DNA of 64,000 bases, taken from NCBI GenBank assembly GCA_963931435.1, contig OZ007012.1, positions 1,798,001 through 1,862,000 on the forward strand, written 5' to 3'. The position numbers were made by a program, and so were the translations under genes. The stretch's first letter is position 1; every line of letters starts with the position of its first letter. The DNA comes from Coprousia sp963931435. Lineage in GTDB: Bacteria; Actinomycetota; Coriobacteriia; Coriobacteriales; Coriobacteriaceae. This document shows, one piece after another, positions 17,176-25,474 of the stretch. The notes below the pieces were generated by a model that was not told the DNA's origin, made no database searches, and was given only the letters and a program-made list of their open reading frames with translations.

Positions 17176-19539
17176 ATGATGCGCAACCTTCGTAACCGGG
17201 TATTTGCGATGCTGCTGCTCTTGGTGTTAGCAAGTAGCCTGACACCGTCCGTTGCGGCGGCGGATGATATGACGGTCCAACGAGGGATGGATGGTTCTTC
17301 ATCGGTGAACAATCTGCCTCGCAGCACGAAAACCATTTATCTCACCCCATTGACAGGCGATGACGCGAACTCCGGCGAGAATGCAGATAATCCGGTAAAG
17401 ACGATTGAAAAAGCCGCGGAGCTTGCCGGAGAGGGCGGAACGGTCATAATCGGCAGCACGGTCACCATCGACAAAAAGACTGATCTGAGCAACCTCACAC
17501 TTGTGCGCTCTGAAGATATGGCGGGCACGCTGCTCCACGTAATCAGCGATCTGACCCTTACCAATGTCATTGTAGACGGGAACAATACCGACAACGTCAT
17601 GCCCCTCGCAAACGTGCGAGGAGAAAAGGGAAGCTACGGCAACCTCGTCATGAATGATGGCACGGTGTTCATGAACAGCCACGGGACTCCCATCAGGGTG
17701 TTCTATGACGGCAAGTTCACCATGAACGGCGGGGAGATCAAAAACAACGAGGTGACCAGCTGGTCGGGCTATGCAGGAGCCATCGACCTCGACCAATGCG
17801 AAGTCTACCTTAACGGAGGAGAAATCAAGAATAACTCGTCGTCTATCGCCGGCGCGGTACGCGTAGGCGGCCACGGCGGATACTGCACGCTTGACGGCAC
17901 CAAAATCTACGGCAATACCGGTGGGCACGGGGGAGCGTTCTTCGTCCAGGGGATGTTGAACCAGACAGACGCTCCGTCCGCTGATGCGAACCTCATCATC
18001 AAAAGCGGCGAAGTCACCGGCAATACGGCCACAACGTACGGCGGCGCCATCTGTGCAATCTACAACGGATACGAAACGAACATCAGCATCTCCGGCGGCG
18101 TCATTAAAGATAACGCCTGTACTAAAAACCCAACGGCGTCTGCGGTCTATCTGGCAACGACTACAACTGCGACGGGAACATGCGACTTCGCGGTTTCCGG
18201 ATCGCCCACCATCGAGGGCAGCATCTATCTCATGCAGGCACCCAACAAGGTATCGACCATTCATGTGACCGGTGAGTTCACACCCACTTCACCCTTGCAG
18301 CTGTACTCCACGGCACTCGACGAAAGCACCCCTTCCGTGAAATACGACGAGGGTGTACCGGTCAACCCCCAGAGCTTTGCATCTGAGCACGAGGGCTGGG
18401 GCTTCAGCGCGGATGGCGATGGGTTGGTATGGTGCAAGCTTAAGACTGTATCTTTCGCGAGCTCCGACGGGAACGTCATATACGACAGCGTCTACGCAAA
18501 CGCCGACGGTCTTGTGAATGCAGCAGACGCTCCCTCTCCTACTGCACAGGAGGGCTATTCGCTTGTCGGATGGAAGCTTAAGGGCACTGCAGATAACGAC
18601 CTTTGGGACTTCTCGCACGATAAGGTTACCGAAGACAACATGGTGCTCACTGCGGTATGGGGGCTTGATGCGCCCAAGCTGACCGTTGACGCAAAGACCA
18701 CGAAACTCCACGAAGGCTCTGAAGGTACGTTCGAGCTCGTTGCGGAACCCACCCATCAAGCGAGCAACGTCACTTACACCTTCGCCTGGAAGCGAGACGG
18801 CGTCGCGATACCGGGAGCAACTGACGCAACGCTCACCACCGATGAGCCGGGCACCTACTCCGTGGCAGTAACCGCCAGCGATGGGACTCTCACCTCCGGC
18901 GTCGCAGAGAGCGAGGAAGTAGTTTGCACGATTGAGCCCCACGCTTTGGTGCACCATGACGCTGTAAACCCGACCTGCACGAAACCGGGCAACACGGAGT
19001 ACTGGACCTGTGAGGTATGCGGCAAGATCTTCTCCGACGACGCGGGAGAGCATGAAATCACCCCCGATGACACCGTAATCCCGGAAACCGGCCACAACTG
19101 GGGCGAGGACGGTCACTGCACGGTATGCGACGCCCTCGACCCCGACTTCACCCCTGCCATCATCGCTGGTGCCGACGCCACCTGGCAGAAGGGCAGCAGC
19201 AAGGGCCTCTCCTTCACCTCGAACGCCGCTTACGGCGACTTCCTGAAGGTGCAGGTGGATGGTAAGGACGTGGACGCCGCCAACTGCACCGTCGAGGAAG
19301 GCAGCACCGTCGTCACCTTGAAGGCTTCCTACCTGGAGACCCTCTCCGTCGGCAAGCACGCGCTCGGCATCGTGTCCCAGACCGGTACGGCCGAGACCGA
19401 GTTCACCATCGCCGCCGCGGCCCAGGAGACGCTCGCCTCGACGGGAGACGCCTCCATGCCGCTGGCGACACCGCTCCTCGTCCTCGCCTCTGCCCTCGTC
19501 GGCGCGGGCGCGCTCGTCCTGAGGAGGTCGCGTTCGTAG
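17176..19539 (+). CDS. LAXTG-anchored beta-helix surface protein
   Basis: A 787-residue secreted protein with strong site AGGAGG before ATG 17176. Order: signal peptide (VFAMLLLLVLASSLTPSVAAADD); parallel beta-helix, residues about 60-370, with repeated MNGGEIKNN and SGGVIKDN turns; an InlB-type repeat (VGWKLKGTADN...LTAVWG); an Ig-like segment; a Cys-rich stretch (CTKPGNTEYWTCEVCGKIF); and a C-terminal LASTGDAS sorting motif, hydrophobic span and RRSRS tail. LAXTG is typical of actinobacterial sortase E substrates. It is an adhesin candidate paired with the larger LPXTG protein upstream on the other strand. Confidence 0.88.
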   Translation: MMRNLRNRVFAMLLLLVLASSLTPSVAAADDMTVQRGMDGSSSVNNLPRSTKTIYLTPLTGDDANSGENADNPVKTIEKAAELAGEGGTVIIGSTVTIDKKTDLSNLTLVRSEDMAGTLLHVISDLTLTNVIVDGNNTDNVMPLANVRGEKGSYGNLVMNDGTVFMNSHGTPIRVFYDGKFTMNGGEIKNNEVTSWSGYAGAIDLDQCEVYLNGGEIKNNSSSIAGAVRVGGHGGYCTLDGTKIYGNTGGHGGAFFVQGMLNQTDAPSADANLIIKSGEVTGNTATTYGGAICAIYNGYETNISISGGVIKDNACTKNPTASAVYLATTTTATGTCDFAVSGSPTIEGSIYLMQAPNKVSTIHVTGEFTPTSPLQLYSTALDESTPSVKYDEGVPVNPQSFASEHEGWGFSADGDGLVWCKLKTVSFASSDGNVIYDSVYANADGLVNAADAPSPTAQEGYSLVGWKLKGTADNDLWDFSHDKVTEDNMVLTAVWGLDAPKLTVDAKTTKLHEGSEGTFELVAEPTHQASNVTYTFAWKRDGVAIPGATDATLTTDEPGTYSVAVTASDGTLTSGVAESEEVVCTIEPHALVHHDAVNPTCTKPGNTEYWTCEVCGKIFSDDAGEHEITPDDTVIPETGHNWGEDGHCTVCDALDPDFTPAIIAGADATWQKGSSKGLSFTSNAAYGDFLKVQVDGKDVDAANCTVEEGSTVVTLKASYLETLSVGKHALGIVSQTGTAETEFTIAAAAQETLASTGDASMPLATPLLVLASALVGAGALVLRRSRS

Positions 19540-19568
19540 GCACCGAGCGCTCCATATAGTCCCTTGCG

Positions 19569-19609
19569 CGCCGCCGCACCGCAGAAGCTCTGCGGGGCGG
19601 CGGCGTTTC
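19569..19609 (+). terminator. Rho-independent terminator after the LAXTG protein
   Basis: Stem 19569-19577 with 19597-19605 (CGCCGCCGC/GCGGCGGCG), an inner CCGCAG/CTGCGG stem, and TTTCTC after it, 30 bases past the stop of the surface-protein gene. Confidence 0.8.
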
Positions 19610-19786
19610 TCGTCGTATGCGGCGGAAAGGTCCGGGGCCCCTTTAGAAGACGTCGAATCGGGGCAGCTCACTGCCGCTAGACTCGGACTCTACCAGCGGT
19701 AGAGCCCGCCCTACCGACGGTCGGTTGAGCGCCGGGACGCTACGCGCGACGATGTGCTCGCCCGGAAGCCAGACGAAAGGACCGCC

Positions 19787-19918
19787 ATGAACAACCAGAG
19801 CCTCGGGACCATGATCCGCGCCCTCCGCACCGAGAGGGGCATGACGCAGCTCGACCTCGCCCGCCAGATGGGCGTCACCGACAAGGCGGTCTCGAAGTGG
19901 GGGACTGAGGGGGTATAA
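19787..19918 (+). pseudogene. 5' half of an HTH regulator gene split by the prophage
   Basis: ATG 19787 follows AAAGGA and begins MNNQSLGTMIRALRTERGMT, then QLDLARQMGVTDKAVSKW, a Cro/CI-type helix-turn-helix. After VSKW the frame enters prophage sequence and stops at 19918. The missing continuation (WERDLSIPDVSSLPRL) lies at 53660 on the far side of the prophage. The integrated allele therefore encodes only a 43-residue partial HTH. Confidence 0.88.
19889..19901. other. attL core
   Basis: GTCTCGAAGTGGG within the codons for VSKW of the HTH gene. It matches attR (53651) at 11 of 13 positions. Left of it is host HTH coding sequence; right of it is prophage sequence. Confidence 0.65.
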
Positions 19919-19923
19919 GCACC

Positions 19924-20050
19924 AAGGAGCGCTTCGCAACAAAACGCATCATTCCCGCAGGTAGAATACCGTTTTTCTAACTGGTGCGCACAACGCAAGA
20001 AAACGCTGCGAAACGCTCCTTCCAGGCTCCTTCGTACCGGAATTCGTACC
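19924..20050. promoter_or_regulatory. Left-end arm sites and inverted repeat
   Basis: Two direct TTCGTACC repeats at 20031 and 20043 (12-bp spacing) match the pair at 53542 and 53553 near the other end, as expected of integrase arm-type sites. Also an inverted repeat, 19924-19938 with 20007-20021 (14 of 15 bases), which may bind integrase or excisionase. Confidence 0.55.
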
Positions 20051-20098
20051 ACCCAGAAGTCCCAGAAAGACGGTTCCAGAAGGAAAAGGAGATTCCAA

Positions 20099-20395
20099 AT
20101 GGCAACCGACTGGAACGCCCTCACCGCAGAGGAGGACCGCGCCTACTTCATGGCAGAACTGGTCGAGATTTCCCCACAGAGCTTCACCCTAGAGGAGAAG
20201 CAGAGAATCCTGCGCAACATGATCGAGAGGTCCACAGCTATCGAGAACGCGATGCGCGACGACTTCGCACGCCTCGACGAGGTGACCCAAACCCGCCTGA
20301 TAGACGCGCTCGCCGAGGCGGGCCCGAGAGACCGCGACTGGTGGTACCGGATGCTCGTGGCAGGCCCCAGGCGCCGCGAAGGCATAACCATCTAA
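20099..20395 (+). CDS. Hypothetical prophage protein at the left end
   Basis: 98 residues with AAGGAG seven bases before ATG 20099. The sequence is soluble, helical and charged (TLEEKQRILRNMIERSTAIENAM); no known domain is recognised. It is the only plus-strand gene beside attL and lies opposite to the lysis module, with a shared terminator behind it. This position is typical of a lysogenically expressed accessory gene. Function unknown. Confidence 0.65.
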   Translation: MATDWNALTAEEDRAYFMAELVEISPQSFTLEEKQRILRNMIERSTAIENAMRDDFARLDEVTQTRLIDALAEAGPRDRDWWYRMLVAGPRRREGITI

Positions 20396-20402
20396 GACAA
20401 GG

Positions 20403-20432
20403 CGGCCCCGCATCCCGAGAGATGCGGGGCCG
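20403..20432. terminator. Bidirectional hairpin between the left-end gene and the lysis module
   Basis: A 12-bp perfect stem, 20403-20414 (CGGCCCCGCATC) with 20421-20432, loop of 6. It lies directly after the stop of the plus-strand gene. No long T-run on either side, so efficiency is uncertain. Confidence 0.6.
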
Positions 20433-20456
20433 CACCATGTCGATCCCAAAGCAAGG

Positions 20457-20550
20457 GGCCCGGGGCTTTTCAACGTTTTCCATGCGCCGGAGGGCCCCTG
20501 CATGGCCTGCAGGCGTGTGGGAAATGTTGAAAAGCCGTACGCCGGGCCCT
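20457..20550 (-). ncRNA. Structured element downstream of the endolysin gene
   Basis: An 18-bp stem, 20464-20481 with 20519-20536, in which the only two non-Watson-Crick positions are G-U pairs in RNA. An outer GGGCCC pair (20457 and 20543 regions) and an inner CCTGCA/TGCAGG stem extend it. It sits just past the endolysin stop and could be the late-operon 3' end or a stable RNA. Confidence 0.4.
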
Positions 20551-20559
20551 GACCTACCG

Positions 20560-21504
20560 TCAAAGCAGGATCTCGTTCACGCGCGCCTGTACCGCGTCGT
20601 ACAGCGAACCCAGGCGCGACCTGCGCTCCTCGCCGTTGCCGTACTCGCCGCGTATGACCGCCCGCGCCAGGGCGTCGATGTCGGCCTCTCCCGACCCGCC
20701 GTCGAAGCCCCCGGCGCCCAGCATCTCGTTCACGCGCACCTGGACCTCCGCGTAGCGGTCGCCCAGCGCGGCCTTGCGCGCCGCCCCGTTGCCGAACTCG
20801 CCCGCGATCACCCGGCACGCGAGCTCGTCCACGTCGTCGGCCGCCGGCGCCTGGGTCGCGCCCCCGCCGGAGCCCCCGGCCAGGATGCGGTTCACCTCCG
20901 CCTGCACCTCCGAGTAGCGGCACCCCAGTGCCGCGCGCCGCGCGTCCCCGTTGCCGAACTCGCCGGCGATGACGCGCCGCGCGAGCTCAGAGACCGTGCC
21001 ACCGGGCGCGGCGGAAGTCGTCCCGCCGGACGCCGCCCCATCCGTGATCGCGGCCTTCAGCGCCGCCCACTTGGACGCGGCCACGTAGGGCGCGGGGCAG
21101 AGCTTGCCCGTCACGTCGTAGTGGCGGATGACCCCGGAGGCGCCGATGCCGTACTTGGCCATGAGCTTCCTCACGAGCCAGCCCAGCTTCTCGACCTCGG
21201 TCGCGCTGAAGTCCTCGCCGGCCGACACGACCTCGATGCCGATCGCACGGCAGTTCATCTGCCAGTCGCCGGCGTGCCAGGCGGTGTCGCCCTCGGCCAC
21301 GCTCTGGTAGATCTCCGGCGTGATGTCGTCGACGAAGTAGTGTGCGCTCGCGCCCTGGCCCTCGTTCCGCGAGAAGTACGTCGCGTTGTTGCGCGCCGAC
21401 GCTAGGGTGGCGGTGAAGTGCACCACGATGCGGTCGATTGCGCGCGAGCGTCCGCGCGTCATGTGGTCCGATCCGCACTGCTTGAAGAGGATGCTATACG
21501 CCAT
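20560..21504 (-). CDS. Endolysin: N-acetylmuramoyl-L-alanine amidase with three CW_7 repeats
   Basis: 314 residues. An Amidase_2 domain occupies residues 1-165, with zinc ligands seen in RIVVHFTAT (His29) and IRHYDVTGKLCPAP. Three C-terminal CW_7 (Cpl-7-type) cell-wall-binding repeats follow, each like VSELARRVIAGEFGNGDARR, joined by Gly/Ser/Ala linkers. ATG 21504 has GAGGAGG upstream. It cleaves the amide bond between muramic acid and the stem peptide at lysis. It overlaps the preceding small ORF by 11 bases and is the last gene of the late operon. Confidence 0.92.
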   Translation of the reverse strand: MAYSILFKQCGSDHMTRGRSRAIDRIVVHFTATLASARNNATYFSRNEGQGASAHYFVDDITPEIYQSVAEGDTAWHAGDWQMNCRAIGIEVVSAGEDFSATEVEKLGWLVRKLMAKYGIGASGVIRHYDVTGKLCPAPYVAASKWAALKAAITDGAASGGTTSAAPGGTVSELARRVIAGEFGNGDARRAALGCRYSEVQAEVNRILAGGSGGGATQAPAADDVDELACRVIAGEFGNGAARKAALGDRYAEVQVRVNEMLGAGGFDGGSGEADIDALARAVIRGEYGNGEERRSRLGSLYDAVQARVNEILL

Positions 21505-21637
21505 CGGGCACCTCCTCGAAGCCGCCGTCCTCGCCCTCGTCGGGCTCCCAGTCGTCGGGCGCGGCCGCCTCGACGCCCTCGCCGCGCAGCGCCTCCCAGC
21601 GCTCCTCCTCGCTCGCGAACTCGCGCCCGTCACTCAT
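21494..21637 (-). CDS. Small acidic protein between holin and endolysin
   Basis: 47 residues, MSDGREFASEEERWEALRGE..., strongly acidic, too short for the usual ORF list. It starts inside the holin gene end (8-base overlap) and its stop overlaps the endolysin start, so it is held in the lysis cassette by translational coupling. No known domain. Function unknown. Confidence 0.6.
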   Translation of the reverse strand: MSDGREFASEEERWEALRGEGVEAAAPDDWEPDEGEDGGFEEVPDGV

Positions 21638-21854
21638 CGGAACCACCGCCCGACGGCAGCGTCGCGCCCAGCTCCGCCATCACCGGCGACAGCACCGCCA
21701 TCACCAACGCCACCACCACGGCGCGCCACGTCGGCTCCAGCACCGCGCAGCCAACCAGCATGTCGACGTTGGCCACCACCACGCCCAGCACGCCCTGCAC
21801 GATCGTCCGCGCCAAGCGCCACGGCCACTCGTTGCTCGTCAGGAACTCCTCCAT
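21630..21854 (-). CDS. Putative holin
   Basis: 74 residues with two predicted membrane helices (ARTIVQGVLGVVVANVDMLVGC and WRAVVVALVMAVLSPVMAEL), charged ends and a position right before the endolysin. This matches phage holins by size and topology, not by a recognised family signature. It follows the upstream gene with no gap. Confidence 0.65.
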   Translation of the reverse strand: MEEFLTSNEWPWRLARTIVQGVLGVVVANVDMLVGCAVLEPTWRAVVVALVMAVLSPVMAELGATLPSGGGSDE

Positions 21855-22070
21855 CTAACGGCCCTCCTTCATGTTCTCGATCTCCGCCTTCACGACAGAC
21901 ACGTCCCGCTCCAGGGCGTAGGTGCGCTCCATCAGGCAGTTGTGCTTCTCCACCTGCCTGGCCAGGTTGTCGATCTTGACCTCCATGACCGCGCGGCTGC
22001 GGCCGTTCGAGACGACCACCCCGACGAGCGTCAGCACGCCCGTCACGAGCGCCGCGATCACCGACTCCAT
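21855..22070 (-). CDS. Putative XhlA-like lysis accessory protein
   Basis: 71 residues from ATG 22070 (GGAGGAGG upstream): an N-terminal membrane helix (VIAALVTGVLTLVGVVVSNG) followed by a coiled coil with heptads (VKIDNLARQVEKHNCLMERTYALERDVSVVKAEIENM). XhlA-type haemolysin proteins combine one helix and a coiled coil, usually in the opposite order, so the family name is tentative. First gene of the lysis cassette. Confidence 0.55.
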   Translation of the reverse strand: MESVIAALVTGVLTLVGVVVSNGRSRAVMEVKIDNLARQVEKHNCLMERTYALERDVSVVKAEIENMKEGR

Positions 22071-22228
22071 GCGCGCCTCCTCCCCGGACGGGAACGCCCC
22101 GCCCTCTGGGAGAAGTGTCATGCGCAGTCACAAAATGCCCATCTAGCTGGTGAAATGGCGTAATGTTGCGTTCTGTTTCTTCACAAAGGAGTTCACAAGA
22201 GCATGTAGGCGATAAGAGGGGGCGGCAG

Positions 22229-22585
22229 ATGTACCAGAGCATCGAATATCAAAATGGATACGACGAATCCCTCGCCCGGGCAGTCGCTGCGCTGAATGAG
22301 GGAATAGCAGACGAGAAGAAAATCATCGGTCTGCTGCAGAAGCATTGGGATCTCTCTTTGATGGATGCGCGCATGTATCTTGCGCGTGAGCGTACGGAGG
22401 GTTATCCGATGCGCGAGCTATCTGCATACCTTGCCGAATACATGGGCTGGGACTTCGAAGACGCACAGGACTATGCGTGCTCCGATGAGGTAGCTGAGGC
22501 GCTCAGGACCATAGACAAGCCCTGGGGCCTCAGCGGAGAAAAGCCCTACGAGAAGGTCAGGAAGGCGCTGAACAGCAGAGCCTAG
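22229..22585 (+). CDS. Hypothetical protein on the opposite strand (moron)
   Basis: 118 residues from ATG 22229, MYQSIEYQNGYDESLARAV..., mainly helical, no known domain. It is transcribed against the late operon, and its 3' end overlaps the tail gene end by 4 bases. Base composition is more AT-rich than the neighbours. Its placement between tail and lysis genes in reverse orientation is typical of a lysogen-expressed moron. Function not recognised. Confidence 0.65.
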   Translation: MYQSIEYQNGYDESLARAVAALNEGIADEKKIIGLLQKHWDLSLMDARMYLARERTEGYPMRELSAYLAEYMGWDFEDAQDYACSDEVAEALRTIDKPWGLSGEKPYEKVRKALNSRA

Positions 22586-23964
22586 CCCTTCACCGTCAGA
22601 TACCCCGGAGCCACCGGCGGGTCGTCGATCCGGCAGTAGTCCTCGTCCCGGCCTCCGCCGTCGTACGTCGTCCCCGCGCCGCCCACCAGTGCCTCGCAGC
22701 CGTAGAACATGCCTGACCCCTCGCACCCCGCGGGCAGCGACCAGTCCGCATCCGCCCAGATTGTCGCCAGGTTCGAGCAGCCCGAGAAGCAGTAGAACAG
22801 GTCCGTGAGCCCCTCGGTCGGAAATCCAGACAGGTCGAGCTCGGTGAGCCCGTCGCAGTTCGAGAACGCGTAGCGCATCTCCCGGACCTCCGGCAGGTTG
22901 GAGAGCCCGACGACCTCGGTCATCTCCCCGTCGGTGTAGAACCAGTACGACAGGTTCGCGTACGTAAGCCCCGACAGGTCCTCGGAGAACGTCGCCTTCA
23001 GCACGTCCACCCCGGCATCGTCCCAGGCGCGCGACCCGATCGCCCGGTAGCGCGCCGTCGCGCACATCCGCGAGCTCAACGTAACCTCGCGTCCCTCCTC
23101 GGGCTCGGGATCCAGCGTCAGCACGAGCTCGCCGTCGGCGTACAGGTGGCACGCCACCCATTCGCGCTCATCGGCCGCGGGATCCGTCAAGATCCCGTCC
23201 TCGCCGAAACCCAGGTGGCCGTCGACGTCCTCGCCGTAGTCGGGCGAATAGCCCATCCCGCCCACCAGGCGGTTGCACCCGTAGAGGCCAAGGTTGCCCG
23301 TCTGCTCGCCGGTAGGCTCCCATCTGGCAGCGTACACGCTCTCCAGCGAAGGGCAGCTCGAGAACACCTGATCGAAGATCAGCGCGCCCTCCAGCGCCTC
23401 GAACCCCCGCACCTCGGTCATCTGCTGCAGACTTTGGAACAGGTGCGACGCGTTGGTCAGGCCGCCGCTCGCAAAGTCCGAGTCTATCAGCGCCCGCAGC
23501 ACCTCGCTGCGCCGCGTTCGCCAGGGGATGTCGCTCGAGGACGAGAAGCCCTCGGCCGGGATCTCCCATCCCTCCAAGATCACCGCTCCCTCCACGTCGG
23601 AGGACCGACCGTCGCGGTAGTTCAGCTCGAGCGTCCCGTCAGAGAGCAACAGCGCACGCATCTTGACCCCCGTGTCCCATGTGAGCGCGCGGATCGCCGC
23701 CGGCATCTCGGCGGGGGTGTAGGTCGTCGTCGACCCGTTCTGCGTGCGGATCGCGTCGGCAAGAAGCTCGAACACGACCTCGGAGAGGATCCCGGTGCCC
23801 GCTTCAGGCGCGGCGACGAGCCCCGCGCCCTCGCGCGTCCCGTCCATCTCCAGCACCCGCGAGCTCATCTCCAGCGGCATGTAGTGCACTTGCTGCCCGT
23901 TCTGCTCGCGGATCGCGTTGGCGATCTCGGTCAGAAGCGCCTTGGAAACCGTTCCCACAGCCAT
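22582..23964 (-). CDS. Tail-tip/receptor-binding protein with LRR-like repeats
   Basis: 460 residues. The N-terminus holds two copies of a tail-protein motif (LTEIANAIREQNGQ...YMPLEMSSRV and LADAIRTQNGSTTTYTPAEM). The C-terminal half has BspA/DUF285-like surface repeats (LTELDLSGFPTEGLTDLFYC, FSGCSNLATIWADADW). LRR-like ends are unusual but known on tail fibres that bind host surfaces. It immediately follows the collagen-like tail gene. A receptor-binding role is inferred. Confidence 0.7.
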   Translation of the reverse strand: MAVGTVSKALLTEIANAIREQNGQQVHYMPLEMSSRVLEMDGTREGAGLVAAPEAGTGILSEVVFELLADAIRTQNGSTTTYTPAEMPAAIRALTWDTGVKMRALLLSDGTLELNYRDGRSSDVEGAVILEGWEIPAEGFSSSSDIPWRTRRSEVLRALIDSDFASGGLTNASHLFQSLQQMTEVRGFEALEGALIFDQVFSSCPSLESVYAARWEPTGEQTGNLGLYGCNRLVGGMGYSPDYGEDVDGHLGFGEDGILTDPAADEREWVACHLYADGELVLTLDPEPEEGREVTLSSRMCATARYRAIGSRAWDDAGVDVLKATFSEDLSGLTYANLSYWFYTDGEMTEVVGLSNLPEVREMRYAFSNCDGLTELDLSGFPTEGLTDLFYCFSGCSNLATIWADADWSLPAGCEGSGMFYGCEALVGGAGTTYDGGGRDEDYCRIDDPPVAPGYLTVKG

Positions 23965-25473
23965 CTAGAACTCCATCTCGGAAAGATCGTCCAGGTCCTC
24001 GATCGCCTGGTCCACATAGGCCTTCGTCGCGTACGCGGAAAGGTCGGGCGCGCTGCCCGGCGCCCCGTCCGCGCCCGGCTCTCCCTGCGGCCCGGGCTCT
24101 CCGGCCTCGCCCTTGAGGCCCGAGAAGGCAAACGCGAACGTCCGCGCCCCCGGCGCACCGCCCATCGTCACGGTGACCGCGGGCGTCCCCGTGGACCCGT
24201 CCACCGTGGCGGTCGCCCCCACGATGTCGGCATCGGCCCCGTTCGCGCCGTCTGCGCCGTCGGCACCCGCCGGCCCGCGCAGCGCCTCCAGCTGCTCCGC
24301 CGTGAAGTCCGAGTACTCGAACGCGTCGCCGGGGTCGCCCTTGTCGCCCTTCGGTCCCGCGAGGTCGGCCGAGCTCGTCCCGCTCGCGCTCGTCACGGTG
24401 AGCACCGTGCCGTCCCACGAGTGGGTGCAGCTCGTGCCGTGCCTGATCACGCGCGCCTCCGCGTGCTGGTAGTCCCAGATCTGGATCTTGATGCCCTCAT
24501 CCTCGGGATAGCTGACGAAGAACACCTGCGGGCTGATGCCGTCCGCACCGTCGGCCCCGTCCGCCCCGGCCGGCCCGCGCAGGGCCTCCAGCTGCTCGGG
24601 CGTGAAGTCGGAGTACTCGAACGCGTCGCCCGTATCGCCCTTCTCGCCGCGCAGCGCCGCCACCTGCTCCTCGGTGAGGTCGTCGAACGTGAGCGCATCG
24701 CCCTTCTGCCCGTGCGCGAGCGTCGCGGTCGTGGTGCCGGAAGCGTCCGTCACAGTGATGAGCGCGCCGGCCTCGGTCTGCTCCACCTTCGCCGTCGGGC
24801 TCACGCCGTCCTGGCCGTCGGCACCGTCCTGCCCGTCGGCGCCCGCGGCGCCCGGCTCGCCGTCGAAGTCGCCGCGCTCCGCCGCCGCGAGCAGCCCCTC
24901 CTTCGCCTCGGTCGCCGCCGTGGCCGCAGCCGTAGCGGCGGCGATCGCGGCGGACGCCCCCTCGGCGGTCGACGCCGCCTGCTGCGCCTTCTCGACGGCG
25001 GCGTCGATCAGCTCGTCGGCCTCCTCGAACTTCCGGATCGCCTCCAGAAACATCGAGTACCCGTCTCCGCCCGAGCCCTCGACGCCGCCGAGCGCAGCCG
25101 CCACGCGCACGGCGAACGGCGCGGAAGAGATCGCCTCGTCACCGCCGCAGACCACCACCTGCGCGTCGACCGTGCCCTCCGCGCACGCCATCGATGCGGG
25201 CCAGAACACGCGGAGCCGGCCGTGCTCGGCGTCCACCGCCTCGAACGGCTCGCATCCGCGCGCCCGCGCCTCGCGGTGGCGCCACAGCAGGTATGCCGTC
25301 GCGCCCGTGAGGTCGACCGCCTCGCCGCCGCGCACCACGGAAAGTTCCATGCCGCGCCCCCGCGCGTCGGCGGGCGATGCCAGAAGCGGCTTCGGCAGCG
25401 GCGCGTCGGCGCCGTCCCACGTCACCTCGTACAGCCCGTCGCCCGAAAGCGCGAACGTCTCCTCGTCAGCCAT
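23965..25473 (-). CDS. Collagen-like baseplate/tail fibre protein (BppU-like N-terminus)
   Basis: 502 residues. The first 130 residues resemble a BppU-type baseplate attachment domain (VDLTGATAYLLWRHREARARG). A coiled coil (AVEKAQQAASTAEGASAA) is followed by three blocks of Gly-X-Y collagen repeats (GPAGADGADGADG) separated by beta-rich inserts. The collagen blocks are bracketed by FEYSDFTPEQLEALRG, duplicated at DNA level. The C-terminus is DLDDLSEMEF, almost the same as that of the next upstream gene. Likely a trimeric tail-tip fibre. Confidence 0.78.
   Translation of the reverse strand: MADEETFALSGDGLYEVTWDGADAPLPKPLLASPADARGRGMELSVVRGGEAVDLTGATAYLLWRHREARARGCEPFEAVDAEHGRLRVFWPASMACAEGTVDAQVVVCGGDEAISSAPFAVRVAAALGGVEGSGGDGYSMFLEAIRKFEEADELIDAAVEKAQQAASTAEGASAAIAAATAAATAATEAKEGLLAAAERGDFDGEPGAAGADGQDGADGQDGVSPTAKVEQTEAGALITVTDASGTTTATLAHGQKGDALTFDDLTEEQVAALRGEKGDTGDAFEYSDFTPEQLEALRGPAGADGADGADGISPQVFFVSYPEDEGIKIQIWDYQHAEARVIRHGTSCTHSWDGTVLTVTSASGTSSADLAGPKGDKGDPGDAFEYSDFTAEQLEALRGPAGADGADGANGADADIVGATATVDGSTGTPAVTVTMGGAPGARTFAFAFSGLKGEAGEPGPQGEPGADGAPGSAPDLSAYATKAYVDQAIEDLDDLSEMEF
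24275..24650. repeat. Duplicated segment in the collagen-like tail gene
   Basis: Two copies of about 70 bases (24275-24345 and 24573-24643) encoding the FEYSDFT-EQLEALRGPAGADG unit are nearly identical. This allows copy-number change of the collagen module. Confidence 0.7.
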
Positions 25474-25474
25474 G

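Noticed and set aside
24275..24650. CRISPR-like repeats
   Set aside because: Repeats are only two, in frame within collagen-like coding sequence; no array anywhere in the window.
22582..25473. Diversity-generating retroelement acting on tail proteins
   Set aside because: No reverse transcriptase gene or template/variable repeat pair was found.
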